Assembly (NCBI RefSeq): GCF_010977555.1
Contig: NZ_CP048815.1
Span: forward strand, 2,348,501 to 2,412,500
Origin: Caulobacter rhizosphaerae
Lineage (GTDB): Bacteria > Pseudomonadota > Alphaproteobacteria > Caulobacterales > Caulobacteraceae
Direction of reading: 5' to 3'
DNA length: 64,000 nucleotides
A model generated the notes under the pieces. The model was not told where the DNA came from. It saw only the letters and a list, made by a program, of their open reading frames with translations, and searched no databases. Position numbers and translations under genes: made by a program. Position 1 is the stretch's first letter; each line of letters starts with the position of its first letter. Shown piece by piece: positions 21,006-29,140 of the stretch.

Positions 21006-21989
21006 CTATTTCACTTCCGAGATGCGCGAGGCCTCGGCAAGGTTGGCGCTGGTGATCAGCACCGGAGTCAGGCTGACGCTCTTGGGCGCCGCGCCGGTCT
21101 TGATCTTGGCCACGGCTTCGCGAAGCGCCGTGCGGATCTGCTTGCCCGGGTTCTGCTCGACCGAGGCGACCATCTCGCCGGCCTTGATCCGGGCCAGGGC
21201 TTCGGGAATGGCGTCGAAGCCCAGGACCTTGATCTTGTCCGGGCTGAACCCGGCCGCGCGCACCGCCTCCAGGGCGCCCATGGCCATGTCGTCGTTCAGG
21301 CACAGGATTACGTCAGGCGGCGTATCGTGCATCGAGGTCAGCACGTTCTGGGTGACCGTCAGGGCCTGGTCGCGCTTGGAGTTGGCGGTCTGCTCGGCGA
21401 CGATCTTGAAGTTCGCGCCACCGGCCGCGAGGCCTTCGTGCACGCCCTTGACGCGCTCGATCGAGCTGGAACTGCCGGGGTCGTTGGTGATCACCACCAC
21501 GCGCGCGCCCGCCGGATAGGTCTTGACCACCCAGTCGCCCATGGCGCGGCCGCCGGCGACGTTGTCGGCCCCGACATGGGGCACGGGCGACTTGGCGCCG
21601 ACGATGTTGCGGTCGACCGAGATCACCGCCACGCCTTGTTCGGCCAGTTCGTCGGCCGCCGTCGCCAGCGCCTTGGAGTCCGTCGGGGCGACGATCACCA
21701 CCTTGGCCCCCTGCACGGCGGCGGCCTCCAGGTCGGCGATCTGCTTGGAGGAGTTGTTCTGGGCGTCCAGCACCTGGACCTTGACGCCCAGCTTGCCGGC
21801 CTCGTCCTCGAGTTCGCGGCGCATGGCCACGAAGAAAGGCTGGGAAAGATCGTTGAAGCTGACCACGACTTCGGAAGCGTCCTGGCCGCCGCGCGCGCAG
21901 CCGCCGAGCACTCCGCCGGCCGCCGCCGTCAGCCCCAGTCCGGACACCAGGCCAAGGAAGCGCCGGCGCGATGTCGGGGTGCGGTTCAT
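21006..21989 (-). CDS. ibpA: inositol-binding periplasmic lipoprotein
   Basis: A 327-residue periplasmic-binding protein of the sugar-binding (Peripla_BP_4, RbsB-like) fold. The N-terminus MNRTPTSRRRFLGLVSGLG has a twin-arginine motif followed by a hydrophobic stretch and the lipobox-like LGGC at about residue 30, so it looks like a Tat-exported lipoprotein; either a Tat lipoprotein or a soluble protein is possible. SFNDLSQPFFVAMRRELEDEA and VIVAPTDSKALATAADELAE are family blocks. The start at 21989 is where the signal begins; upstream in-frame ATG at 22058 lies inside the operator region. A GGAA-N6-TTCC site is centred about 80 bases before the start, so it should be repressed by IolR. Confidence 0.88.
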   Translation of the reverse strand: MNRTPTSRRRFLGLVSGLGLTAAAGGVLGGCARGGQDASEVVVSFNDLSQPFFVAMRRELEDEAGKLGVKVQVLDAQNNSSKQIADLEAAAVQGAKVVIVAPTDSKALATAADELAEQGVAVISVDRNIVGAKSPVPHVGADNVAGGRAMGDWVVKTYPAGARVVVITNDPGSSSSIERVKGVHEGLAAGGANFKIVAEQTANSKRDQALTVTQNVLTSMHDTPPDVILCLNDDMAMGALEAVRAAGFSPDKIKVLGFDAIPEALARIKAGEMVASVEQNPGKQIRTALREAVAKIKTGAAPKSVSLTPVLITSANLAEASRISEVK

Positions 21990-22060
21990 GGCGTTTCTCG
22001 ACTCTCTAATGGCATGTTTATCGAGCGTGGAGCATCGCCCGGTTTTTCTTTGACACAAGA

Positions 22061-22078
22061 ATGGAATATAAATTCCAT
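22061..22078. promoter_or_regulatory. IolR operator upstream of ibpA
   Basis: ATGGAAT-ATAA-ATTCCAT is a perfect inverted repeat of two 7-base arms. It contains GGAA-N6-TTCC, the motif described for IolR control of inositol genes in Caulobacter crescentus. It lies 72-89 bases upstream of the ibpA start, in the promoter of the transport operon. Confidence 0.85.
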
Positions 22079-22118
22079 GTCAAGAATGTCTGGGAAGTTG
22101 TGTTTCATTTCGCTCTGA

Positions 22119-22148
22119 GGAGGCCGTCGCGCCATGCGTTCGGCCTCC
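22119..22148 (-). terminator. possible hairpin terminator after idhA
   Basis: GGAGGCCG (22119-22126) and CGGCCTCC (22141-22148) form an 8-bp stem with a 14-base loop, about 40 bases past the idhA stop on the minus strand. There is no clear U-tract on that side, so it may be a weak or Rho-assisted terminator, or a processing hairpin separating idhA from the ibpA operon. Confidence 0.4.
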
Positions 22149-22188
22149 CCGTCACGCCGCCCTAAGGCGCTTCTTCCCCCTGCCGAGG

Positions 22189-23187
22189 CTACAGCCTTAC
22201 GACCTGGCCTGTCCTGGCCGACTGGCCGGCCGCCTCGGCCAGGGCCAGGGCTTCGACGCCGTCGACATAGCCCACCGACGGCAGGGCCTCGCCGCGGATG
22301 ATCTGCGCGAAGTGAGCCATCTCGCGGCGGTAGGCCTCGGCGTAGCGATCGAGGAAGAAGTTCTGGAACGCGTCGGTGGCCGCGCCGGCCTCGCTCCAGA
22401 CCGAAACGGTGCTCTCCATGACGTTGTCGGCCCGGACCAGGCCCTTGGAGCCGAACGCCTCGATGCGCTGGTCGTAGCCGTAGCCGCTGCGGCGGCTGTT
22501 GCTGATCACGCAGATCTTGCCCGAGGCGGTGCGCAGGATGATCTTGGCGGTGTCGACGTCACCAGCTTCGCCGATCGCCGGGTCGACCAGGCAACTGGCG
22601 GCGGCGTAGACCTCGGTCACCGGCTCGTCGAGCAGCCAGCGCGCCATGTCGAAGTCGTGGATGGCCATGTCCTTGAACAGGCCGCCCGACACCTTGACAT
22701 AGGCGACCGGAGGCGGGGCCGGGTCGTGGCTGGTGATGTGCACGGTTTCCAGGGCGCCGACGACGCCGGCCGACAGCTGCGCCTTCAGGCCCTGGAAGTT
22801 CGGGTCGAAGCGGCGATTGAAGCCCAGGAACAGCTTTACGCCCTGGCCGCCCAGCGCGCCGGCCGCCGAACGGGCGCGGGCCAGGTCCTGGTCGATCGGC
22901 TTCTCGCAGAACACCGCCTTGCCCGCCGCGATGGCCTTGAGGGCGTAGTCGAGGTGGGTGTCGGTCGAACTGGCGACGATCACGCCGGTCACCGACGCGT
23001 CGTTGAGGGCGGTGTCGAGGTCGGCGACGCTGGCGCCTGTTTCGGCGGCGAGGCTTTCGGCGGCCGCAGCGACCGGATCCACCACATATTTCAGCCGCAG
23101 GCCCGGCTGGCCGGCGACGTTCTTGGCGTGGATGCGGCCGATGCGGCCCGCCCCCAGGATCGCGATATCGTGCATGGGAACCTTCAT
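22189..23187 (-). CDS. idhA: myo-inositol 2-dehydrogenase
   Basis: A 332-residue Gfo/Idh/MocA-family oxidoreductase. The NAD-binding Rossmann motif is AILGAGRIGRIHAKNV near the N-terminus, the family signature FCEKPIDQDLARAR includes the catalytic EKP, and the C-terminal domain has GGLFKDMAIHDFDMARWLL with the substrate-binding D-x-x-x-H-like segment. It oxidises myo-inositol to 2-keto-myo-inositol, the first step of the pathway completed by iolE, iolD, iolB, iolC and iolA next door. The second ATG (23175) has AAGG five bases upstream and gives MHDIAILGAG, so it could be the real start. It diverges from iolR with an operator between. Confidence 0.9.
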   Translation of the reverse strand: MKVPMHDIAILGAGRIGRIHAKNVAGQPGLRLKYVVDPVAAAAESLAAETGASVADLDTALNDASVTGVIVASSTDTHLDYALKAIAAGKAVFCEKPIDQDLARARSAAGALGGQGVKLFLGFNRRFDPNFQGLKAQLSAGVVGALETVHITSHDPAPPPVAYVKVSGGLFKDMAIHDFDMARWLLDEPVTEVYAAASCLVDPAIGEAGDVDTAKIILRTASGKICVISNSRRSGYGYDQRIEAFGSKGLVRADNVMESTVSVWSEAGAATDAFQNFFLDRYAEAYRREMAHFAQIIRGEALPSVGYVDGVEALALAEAAGQSARTGQVVRL

Positions 23188-23356
23188 GGTCTCAGGAAAG
23201 CAGGGCGGGAAGGGAACGTGGCGGCGGCGCCTCGTGGCCAGACTGGCGCAAGCACGGACGGAACGATCCGCTTCGGACTACCGTTCAAAAGCGCCTGGAT
23301 CATACTGCTCCCTCATCCGGCTCTGACGTGGCCGGAATTTCGACCCCGTGTAACTT

Positions 23357-23370
23357 GGAATGGAAATTCC
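23357..23370. promoter_or_regulatory. IolR operator in the idhA/iolR divergent promoter region
   Basis: GGAATGGAAATTCC fits GGAA-N6-TTCC exactly and has 5-base inverted arms GGAAT/ATTCC. It lies between the divergent idhA and iolR starts (about 170 and 100 bases away), so it can serve both repression of idhA and autoregulation of iolR. A further half-site GGAATT occurs at 23386. Confidence 0.82.
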
Positions 23371-23469
23371 CTCTACAGCAAAAGTGGAATTTGCTCGGCG
23401 CGAGCAAGGCTCTGGCGTTTGCGTGCGGAACGGATATTCTAAAGTTGGACGAATTGTATCGGGGGTCGG

Positions 23470-24342
23470 ATGACCGAAGAGATCATGGCCGCCAATGCGC
23501 CGGCCAGCGCCGATGAACTGAGGGCGGCGATCCTCGAACGCTACGACTCGCTCAGCAAGCGACTGCAGCAGATCGCGCGCTACGTGTTGGACGAGCCCAA
23601 CGAGATGGCGCTGGAAACCCTGGCGGTGATCTCCGAGCGCTGCGGCGTGCAGCCCTCGGCGATCGTCCGGTTCGCCAAGAGCTTCGGCTATCCCGGCGCC
23701 AGCCAGATGCAGCGGCTGTTCCGCGACGGCCTGCTGTCGGGTCACGCGGGTCTTGGCTATGGCGAGCGCGTGCGCCACTTCAACGAGGCGGTCGCCAAGA
23801 AGCCCGAGGGCGGGGCCGACGTGCTGTCCGAGTTCGTCGAGGGCAACACCCTGGCCCTGCAGAACCTCAACCAGACGGTCAGCGAAGCGGACATGGCCCG
23901 GGCCGTGTCCCTGATCGACAAGGCCGAGACGGTCTATGTGGTCGGTTTCCGCCGTTCCTTTCCCGTGGCCTCGTACCTGGCCTATTCGCTGCAGCAGTTG
24001 AACAAGCGTACGCTCTTCATCGACGGCGTCGCCGGCCTGACCAAGCAGCAGGTTCAGACCATCGGTCCCAAGGACCTGCTGATTGCGGTCAGCTACCACC
24101 CTTATGCGGAAGAAACCGTGCAGGCCGTCGAGATGGCCGGGCAGCGCGGGGCCAGGATCCTGTCGATCAGCGACAGCCTGGTCAGCCCGATCGCCAAGCC
24201 GGCCAGCCTGGTCCTGCACGTGCGCGAGTCGGAGGTGAGGACCTTCCGCTCGCTCGCCGCTTCGATTTGCCTGGCCCAGGCCCTGGTGATCGGTTTCGCC
24301 TTCACGGCCAGCAAGAAGAAGGCCAGGGCCGGCGCCGGTTGA
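23470..24342 (+). CDS. iolR: RpiR-family inositol repressor
   Basis: A 290-residue regulator with an N-terminal RpiR-type helix-turn-helix (about 15-90; SKRLQQIARYVLDEPNEMAL, then ISERCGVQPSAIVRFAKSFG) and a C-terminal SIS sugar-phosphate-binding domain (about 135-265; VYVVGFRRSFPVASYLAYSL, LLIAVSYHPYAEETVQA). Proteins of this form repress the iol genes in alphaproteobacteria and are relieved by a pathway intermediate. The start at 23470 has GGGGGTCGG immediately upstream and the promoter carries a GGAA-N6-TTCC site, so autorepression is likely. It stands upstream of iolC on the same strand with a 98-base gap that has its own operator. Confidence 0.88.
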   Translation: MTEEIMAANAPASADELRAAILERYDSLSKRLQQIARYVLDEPNEMALETLAVISERCGVQPSAIVRFAKSFGYPGASQMQRLFRDGLLSGHAGLGYGERVRHFNEAVAKKPEGGADVLSEFVEGNTLALQNLNQTVSEADMARAVSLIDKAETVYVVGFRRSFPVASYLAYSLQQLNKRTLFIDGVAGLTKQQVQTIGPKDLLIAVSYHPYAEETVQAVEMAGQRGARILSISDSLVSPIAKPASLVLHVRESEVRTFRSLAASICLAQALVIGFAFTASKKKARAGAG

Positions 24343-24398
24343 ACCGTCCGTTCCATTCCTAGTAAGAATGAAATGGATATTGCGGGTATTCTGATGTT

Positions 24399-24412
24399 GG
24401 AATATGCGTTTC
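24399..24412. promoter_or_regulatory. IolR operator upstream of iolC
   Basis: GGAATATGCGTTTC matches GGAA-N6-TTCC with one mismatch (TTTC). It lies 29-42 bases before the iolC start. Just upstream, CATTC-N7-GAATG (24353-24369) forms another inverted element. These sites suggest iolCDEBA has its own IolR-controlled promoter. Confidence 0.65.
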
Positions 24413-24440
24413 ATATCGCCGGTAGGGAGCCGGCCCGTGA

Positions 24441-26387
24441 GTGACGTGGAACCGCATGGCCCAGGACGGAAAGACCCTTGACCTGATCGCCGTGGGCCGA
24501 TCCAGCGTCGACCTCTACGGACAGCAGGTGGGCGGGCGGCTGGAGGACATGGCGTCCTTCTCCAAGTATCTGGGCGGCAGCCCGACCAATACCGCCGCCG
24601 GCGGGGCGCGCCTGGGGTTGAAGACGGGCCTGCTGACCCGAGTCGGCGCCGACCACATGGGCCGTTTCATCCGCGAGCAGCTGCAGCGCGAGGGGGTCGA
24701 CGTCGCCGGCGTGCTGTCCGACCCGGACCGCCTGACGGCCCTGGTGATCCTGGGCATCCGCGACCGGGTGAACTTTCCGCTGATCTTCTACCGCGAGAAC
24801 TGCGCCGACATGGCGCTGCAGCCGTCGGACGTCGACGAGGCCTGGTTCGCCAGCGCCGGGGCGGTGCTGATCAACGGCACGCACCTGTCGCAGCCGAACG
24901 TCTACGAGGTCAGCCTGAAGGCCGTGCGCGCCGTCAAGGCCGCCGGCGGCCGGGTGGCTTTCGACATCGACTACCGCCCGGTGTTGTGGGGCCTGACCGG
25001 CAAGGACGCCGGCGAGAACCGGTTCGTCGAGAACCAGCAGGTCACCGCCAAGCTGCAGGAGGTCGTGGCGCTGTGCGACCTGATCGTCGGCACGGAAGAA
25101 GAGATCCACATCCTGGGCGGCTCGACCGACACCGTCGCGGCCCTGCGCGCGATCCGGAAAGGCGCTCCTGGCGCCTTGCTGGTCTGCAAGCGCGGTCCTG
25201 ACGGCTGCGTGGCTTTCCCTGGCGCGATCCCCGAAAGTCTGGACGAGGGCGTCAGCGCCCGGGGCTTCAAGGTGGAGGTGTTCAACGTGCTGGGGGCGGG
25301 CGACGCCTTCATGGCCGGCTTCCTGCGCGGCTGGCTGCGTCATGAGAGCGTCGAGACCTGCTGTGAGTGGGGCAACGCCTGCGGGGCTATCGTCGTCTCG
25401 CGACACGGCTGTACTCCGGCCATGCCGACCTGGGTCGAGCTGCAGGCCTTCCTGAGCGATCGGCAGCGGCCGTTCCGGCTGCGCGAGGACATCGAGCTGG
25501 AGCATATCCACTGGGCCACGACCCGCGAGCGGGTTTACGACGAACTGACCGTCCTGGCCGTTGACCACCGCAGCCAGTTCCTGGACCTGATCGCCGAGAC
25601 CGGCGGCGATCCGGGGCGTATTCCGCACTTCAAGACCCTGGCCCTGCGGGCGGTGCAGCAGGTGGCGGGCCGCGATGAGGCGCGATTCGGCATGCTGCTG
25701 GACGGCCGTTTCGGCTTCGACGCCCTGGCCAAGGCCGCCGACCACGACTACTGGATCGCCCGTCCCATCGAGCTGCCCAAGTCACGGCCGCTGGAGTTCG
25801 AGAGCTCGGCCGACGTTGCTACCGAACTGGTCGAATGGCCCGCGGGCCAGGTCGTCAAGTGCCTGGTCTTCTACCATCCCGACGATGAGATCGAACTGCG
25901 CGAACGCCAGGAGCGCCAGTTGCTTCGCCTGTTCGACGCGTGCCGCAAGACGCGCCACGAGTTGTTGGTCGAGCTGATCCTTCCCAGCGGCATGCCCAGT
26001 GACAGCCATACGGTGGCGCGCGGCGTCCGCCGGCTCTACGGTCTGGGCATCCGGCCTGACTGGTGGAAGCTGGAGCCGCTGACCGATCCCGCCGCCTGGC
26101 GCGAGATCGAGACCGCCATCGCCGAGAACGATCCCCTGTGCCGCGGTGTGGTGCTGCTGGGCCTGTCGGCGCCCGAGAACGAGCTTCTGGCGTCTTTCGA
26201 AGTCGTCGCCCCGATTCCGATCGTCAAAGGCTTCGCCGTCGGCCGGACCATCTTCTACGATATCGCCCGCGAGTGGTTGGCCAACCGGATCGACGACGAG
26301 GCGGCCGTGACGGCGCTGGTCGGCAAGTTCAAGGTGCTGGTCGACGCGTGGAGGCGCCTGCGCGGCGCCGCGGAGAAGGCGGCCTGA
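24441..26387 (+). CDS. iolC: 5-dehydro-2-deoxygluconokinase fused to DUF2090 aldolase-like domain
   Basis: A 648-residue two-domain protein. Residues about 10-335 form a PfkB/ribokinase-type kinase: LDLIAVGRSSVDLYGQQVGG at the start, GGSPTNTAAGGARLGL and the C-terminal signature NVLGAGDAFMAGFLRGWL with the catalytic Asp. Residues about 340-648 are DUF2090 (LTVLAVDHRSQFLDLIAE, FGMLLDGRFGFDALAKAA), a domain related to class I aldolases. The kinase phosphorylates 2-deoxy-5-keto-gluconate; the fused domain probably cleaves the product, replacing a separate iolJ, which is absent from the window. The start is GTG at 24441 with TAGGGAG upstream; ATG at 24456 is the alternative. iolD starts 2 bases after the stop. 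Confidence 0.9.
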   Translation: MTWNRMAQDGKTLDLIAVGRSSVDLYGQQVGGRLEDMASFSKYLGGSPTNTAAGGARLGLKTGLLTRVGADHMGRFIREQLQREGVDVAGVLSDPDRLTALVILGIRDRVNFPLIFYRENCADMALQPSDVDEAWFASAGAVLINGTHLSQPNVYEVSLKAVRAVKAAGGRVAFDIDYRPVLWGLTGKDAGENRFVENQQVTAKLQEVVALCDLIVGTEEEIHILGGSTDTVAALRAIRKGAPGALLVCKRGPDGCVAFPGAIPESLDEGVSARGFKVEVFNVLGAGDAFMAGFLRGWLRHESVETCCEWGNACGAIVVSRHGCTPAMPTWVELQAFLSDRQRPFRLREDIELEHIHWATTRERVYDELTVLAVDHRSQFLDLIAETGGDPGRIPHFKTLALRAVQQVAGRDEARFGMLLDGRFGFDALAKAADHDYWIARPIELPKSRPLEFESSADVATELVEWPAGQVVKCLVFYHPDDEIELRERQERQLLRLFDACRKTRHELLVELILPSGMPSDSHTVARGVRRLYGLGIRPDWWKLEPLTDPAAWREIETAIAENDPLCRGVVLLGLSAPENELLASFEVVAPIPIVKGFAVGRTIFYDIAREWLANRIDDEAAVTALVGKFKVLVDAWRRLRGAAEKAA

Positions 26388-26389
26388 AC

Positions 26390-28234
26390 ATGGCTACAGT
26401 TCGTCTCACCGCCGCTCAGGCGACCGTTCGCTGGCTCTGCGCGCAGCATGTCGAGACCGGGCAGGGCGAGGTTCCTTATTTCGCGGGCGTCTGGGCGATC
26501 TTCGGCCACGGCAACGTCGCCGGCCTGGGCGAGGCGCTGCACGGCGTCCGCGACGTGCTGCCGACCTGGCGCGCCCACAACGAGCAGGGCATGGCCCATG
26601 CGGCCATCGCCTTCGCCAAGCAGTCCCGGCGCGAGCGGGCCATGGTCTGCACCACCTCGATCGGTCCCGGCGCGACCAACATGGTCACCGCCGCCGCGCT
26701 GGCGCACGTCAATCGCCTGCCGGTGCTGTTCCTGCCCGGCGACGTCTACGCCAGCCGCCGGCCCGATCCTGTGCTCCAGCAGATCGAGGACTTCGGCGAC
26801 GGCACGGTCAGCGCCAACGACTGTTTCAAGCCGGTGTCGCGCTACTTCGACCGCATCACCCGGCCCGAACAGATCCTTGACGCCCTGCCGCGCGCCCTGG
26901 CCGGCATGCTGGACCCGGCGACCTGCGGCCCCGCGACCCTGGCCTTCTGCCAGGACGTTCAGGCCGAGGCGTTCGACTATCCGGAAGCCTTCTTCGCCAA
27001 GCGGGTCTGGCGCATCCGCGCGCCGCGACCCGATCCGCGCGAGTTGGCCGAGCTCGTATCGCTGATCAAGGCGGCCAAGCGGCCTCTGGTCGTGGCCGGG
27101 GGCGGGGTGCTCTACGCCCGCGCCGAGGCGGCCCTGGCCGATCTCGTTTCCCGCGCCGGACTGCCGGTCGCCGAGACGCAAGGCGGGAAGGGGAGTCTGG
27201 CCTGGGACCACCCGCTGAACCTGGGCGCCATCGGCGTCACCGGCACGACCGCGGCGGTGGCGGCGGCGGAGGAAGCGGACCTCGTCATCGGCGTCGGCAC
27301 GCGCCTGCAGGACTTCACCACCGGCTCGCGCGCCCTGTTCGGCGCGGAGGGGCGCAAGTTGGTCCAGATCAATGTGGCGCCGCACGACGCCCACAAGCAC
27401 GGCGCGGCCGCCGTGGTCGGCGACGCCCTGGCGGTGGTCGAGGCCTTGTCCGAGCCGCTGGATGGCTGGCGCGCGCTGGCCGCCTGGACCGAAAAGGCGA
27501 CCGGCGGCGTGGTTGGCTGGAACGCCGTCTTCGACGACGCGACCAAGGCCGACGACCGGCCGCTGCCGACCGACGCCCAGGTGCTGGGCGCGGTGTGGCG
27601 GGCCTCGTCCGAAAACAGCGTCGTGGTCTGCGCCGCCGGCGGCCTTCCGGGCGAGCTGCACAAGCTGTGGCGGACCCGCGCGCCAGGCGGCTACCATGTC
27701 GAATACGGCTTCTCGTGCATGGGCTACGAGATCGCCGGCGCCGTCGGCGTGAAGATGGCCGCGCCGGACCGCGAGGTCCATGTGATGGTCGGCGACGGCA
27801 GCTATCTGATGCTCAATTCCGAACTGGCCACCTCGGTGATGCTGGGGACCAAGCTGATCGTCACCGTGCTCGACAATCGCGGCTTCGGCTGCATCAACCG
27901 CCTGCAGGCCGCGATCGGCGGCGCGGCGTTCAACAACCTGCTGGCCGATACGGTTCACCAGAGCCTGCCCGACATCGACTTCGCCGCCCATGCCGGGAGC
28001 CTGGGCGCGCGGTCGGAGAAGGTCGCCAGCCTGGCCGAACTCGAGGCCGCCCTGCAGCGGGCCAAGGCCAGCGACCGGACCTATGTCGTGGTCATCGACA
28101 CCGACCCGATGCCGACCACGCAGGGCGGCGCCTGGTGGGACGTCGCGGTGCCCGAAGTCTCGGTGCGCCCGACCGTCAACGCCGCCCGGGTCGACTACGA
28201 AGACAAGATCAAGCAGCAGCGTACGGGAGACTAG
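26390..28234 (+). CDS. iolD: 3D-(3,5/4)-trihydroxycyclohexane-1,2-dione hydrolase
   Basis: A 614-residue thiamine-diphosphate enzyme with the three-domain layout of its family: PYR domain with the catalytic Glu in RAHNEQGMAHAAIAFAKQ (about residue 63), a central Rossmann-like domain (RPLVVAGGGVLYARAEAAL, about 225) and a PP domain with the GDGS...N metal/ThDP motif in VMVGDGSYLMLNSELATS (about 465). It opens the ring of trihydroxycyclohexanedione to 5-deoxy-glucuronate. The ATG at 26390 is two bases behind the iolC stop, showing tight operon structure; the open frame extends upstream inside iolC but without homology. Confidence 0.93.
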   Translation: MATVRLTAAQATVRWLCAQHVETGQGEVPYFAGVWAIFGHGNVAGLGEALHGVRDVLPTWRAHNEQGMAHAAIAFAKQSRRERAMVCTTSIGPGATNMVTAAALAHVNRLPVLFLPGDVYASRRPDPVLQQIEDFGDGTVSANDCFKPVSRYFDRITRPEQILDALPRALAGMLDPATCGPATLAFCQDVQAEAFDYPEAFFAKRVWRIRAPRPDPRELAELVSLIKAAKRPLVVAGGGVLYARAEAALADLVSRAGLPVAETQGGKGSLAWDHPLNLGAIGVTGTTAAVAAAEEADLVIGVGTRLQDFTTGSRALFGAEGRKLVQINVAPHDAHKHGAAAVVGDALAVVEALSEPLDGWRALAAWTEKATGGVVGWNAVFDDATKADDRPLPTDAQVLGAVWRASSENSVVVCAAGGLPGELHKLWRTRAPGGYHVEYGFSCMGYEIAGAVGVKMAAPDREVHVMVGDGSYLMLNSELATSVMLGTKLIVTVLDNRGFGCINRLQAAIGGAAFNNLLADTVHQSLPDIDFAAHAGSLGARSEKVASLAELEAALQRAKASDRTYVVVIDTDPMPTTQGGAWWDVAVPEVSVRPTVNAARVDYEDKIKQQRTGD

Positions 28235-28240
28235 ACGCCC

Positions 28241-29140
28241 ATGACCATCCGTTTCGGCGTGAGCCCCATCGCCTGGATCAATGACGACATGCCCGAGCTG
28301 GGCGGCGACACCCCGCTGGAGAGCGTGCTGGCCGACTGCCAGGCGATCGGCTTTACGGGCGTGGAGCTGGGCGGCGTCTTCCCGCGCGACCCGGCGGTGC
28401 TGAAGCCGCTGCTGGACCGCTATGGCCTGGAGCTGGTCGGCGGCTGGTATAGCGGTAACCTGCTGGTGCAGTCGGCCGAGGCCGAGATCGCGGCGCTGCA
28501 GCCGCACCTCGATCTGCTGAAGGCCATGGGCTGCACCGTCTTCGTCCATGCCGAGACCAGCAACGCCATCCATGGCGACAAGTCCAAGGCGCTGTCGGCG
28601 ACCCCGCGCCTGGACGCCGAGGGCTGGAAGGAATTCGGGGCGCGCCTGACCCAGGTGGCCGACTACATCCAGGATCAGGGCCTGAAGTTCGCCTATCACC
28701 ATCACCTGGGCACGGTCGTCGAACGGCCCGAGGACCTGGAAGCCTTCCTGGCCAACACCGGTCCGTCGGTCGGCCTGACCGTCGACACCGGCCACGCAGC
28801 CCTCGGCGGCCTGGATCCGGTGTCGGTGATCCGCGCGCACCCCGAGCGGGTCGCCCATGTGCATTGCAAGGACATCCGCGGCGAGGTCTTCCGCAAGGTC
28901 GTCGCGGACGGCGGCGGCAGCTTCCTGGAGGGCGTTCTGGCCGGCATGTTCACCGTGCCCGGCGACGGCTCGCTGGACTATGCCGCCGTGATGAAAGCCC
29001 TGGCCGAGATCGGCTATTCCGGCTGGATCATCGTCGAGGCCGAGCAGGATCCCGCGGTCGCCAATCCGCGCCAATACGGCGAGATTGGCCTGGCGACGCT
29101 GAAGAAGGAAGCGGCGGCGGCGGGACTGAGGGCGGCGTGA
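28241..29140 (+). CDS. iolE: inosose dehydratase
   Basis: A 299-residue TIM-barrel protein of the xylose-isomerase-like (AP_endonuc_2) family: RFGVSPIAWINDDMPELGGD at the start is typical of IolE, followed by GFTGVELGG, FAYHHHLGTVVE, VGLTVDTGHAALGG and HCKDIR with the metal-ligand Glu, Asp, His residues. It dehydrates 2-keto-myo-inositol to the dione substrate of IolD, using a divalent metal. It sits 6 bases behind iolD and its TGA shares one base with the ATG of iolB (TGATG), a coupled junction. Confidence 0.93.
   Translation: MTIRFGVSPIAWINDDMPELGGDTPLESVLADCQAIGFTGVELGGVFPRDPAVLKPLLDRYGLELVGGWYSGNLLVQSAEAEIAALQPHLDLLKAMGCTVFVHAETSNAIHGDKSKALSATPRLDAEGWKEFGARLTQVADYIQDQGLKFAYHHHLGTVVERPEDLEAFLANTGPSVGLTVDTGHAALGGLDPVSVIRAHPERVAHVHCKDIRGEVFRKVVADGGGSFLEGVLAGMFTVPGDGSLDYAAVMKALAEIGYSGWIIVEAEQDPAVANPRQYGEIGLATLKKEAAAAGLRAA

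Noticed and set aside
26255..29074. Open frame of 939 codons on the minus strand opposite iolD and iolE
   Set aside because: The plus strand has full-length iolC end, iolD and iolE with all motifs; the antisense frame has only low-complexity sequence and no signal or domain.
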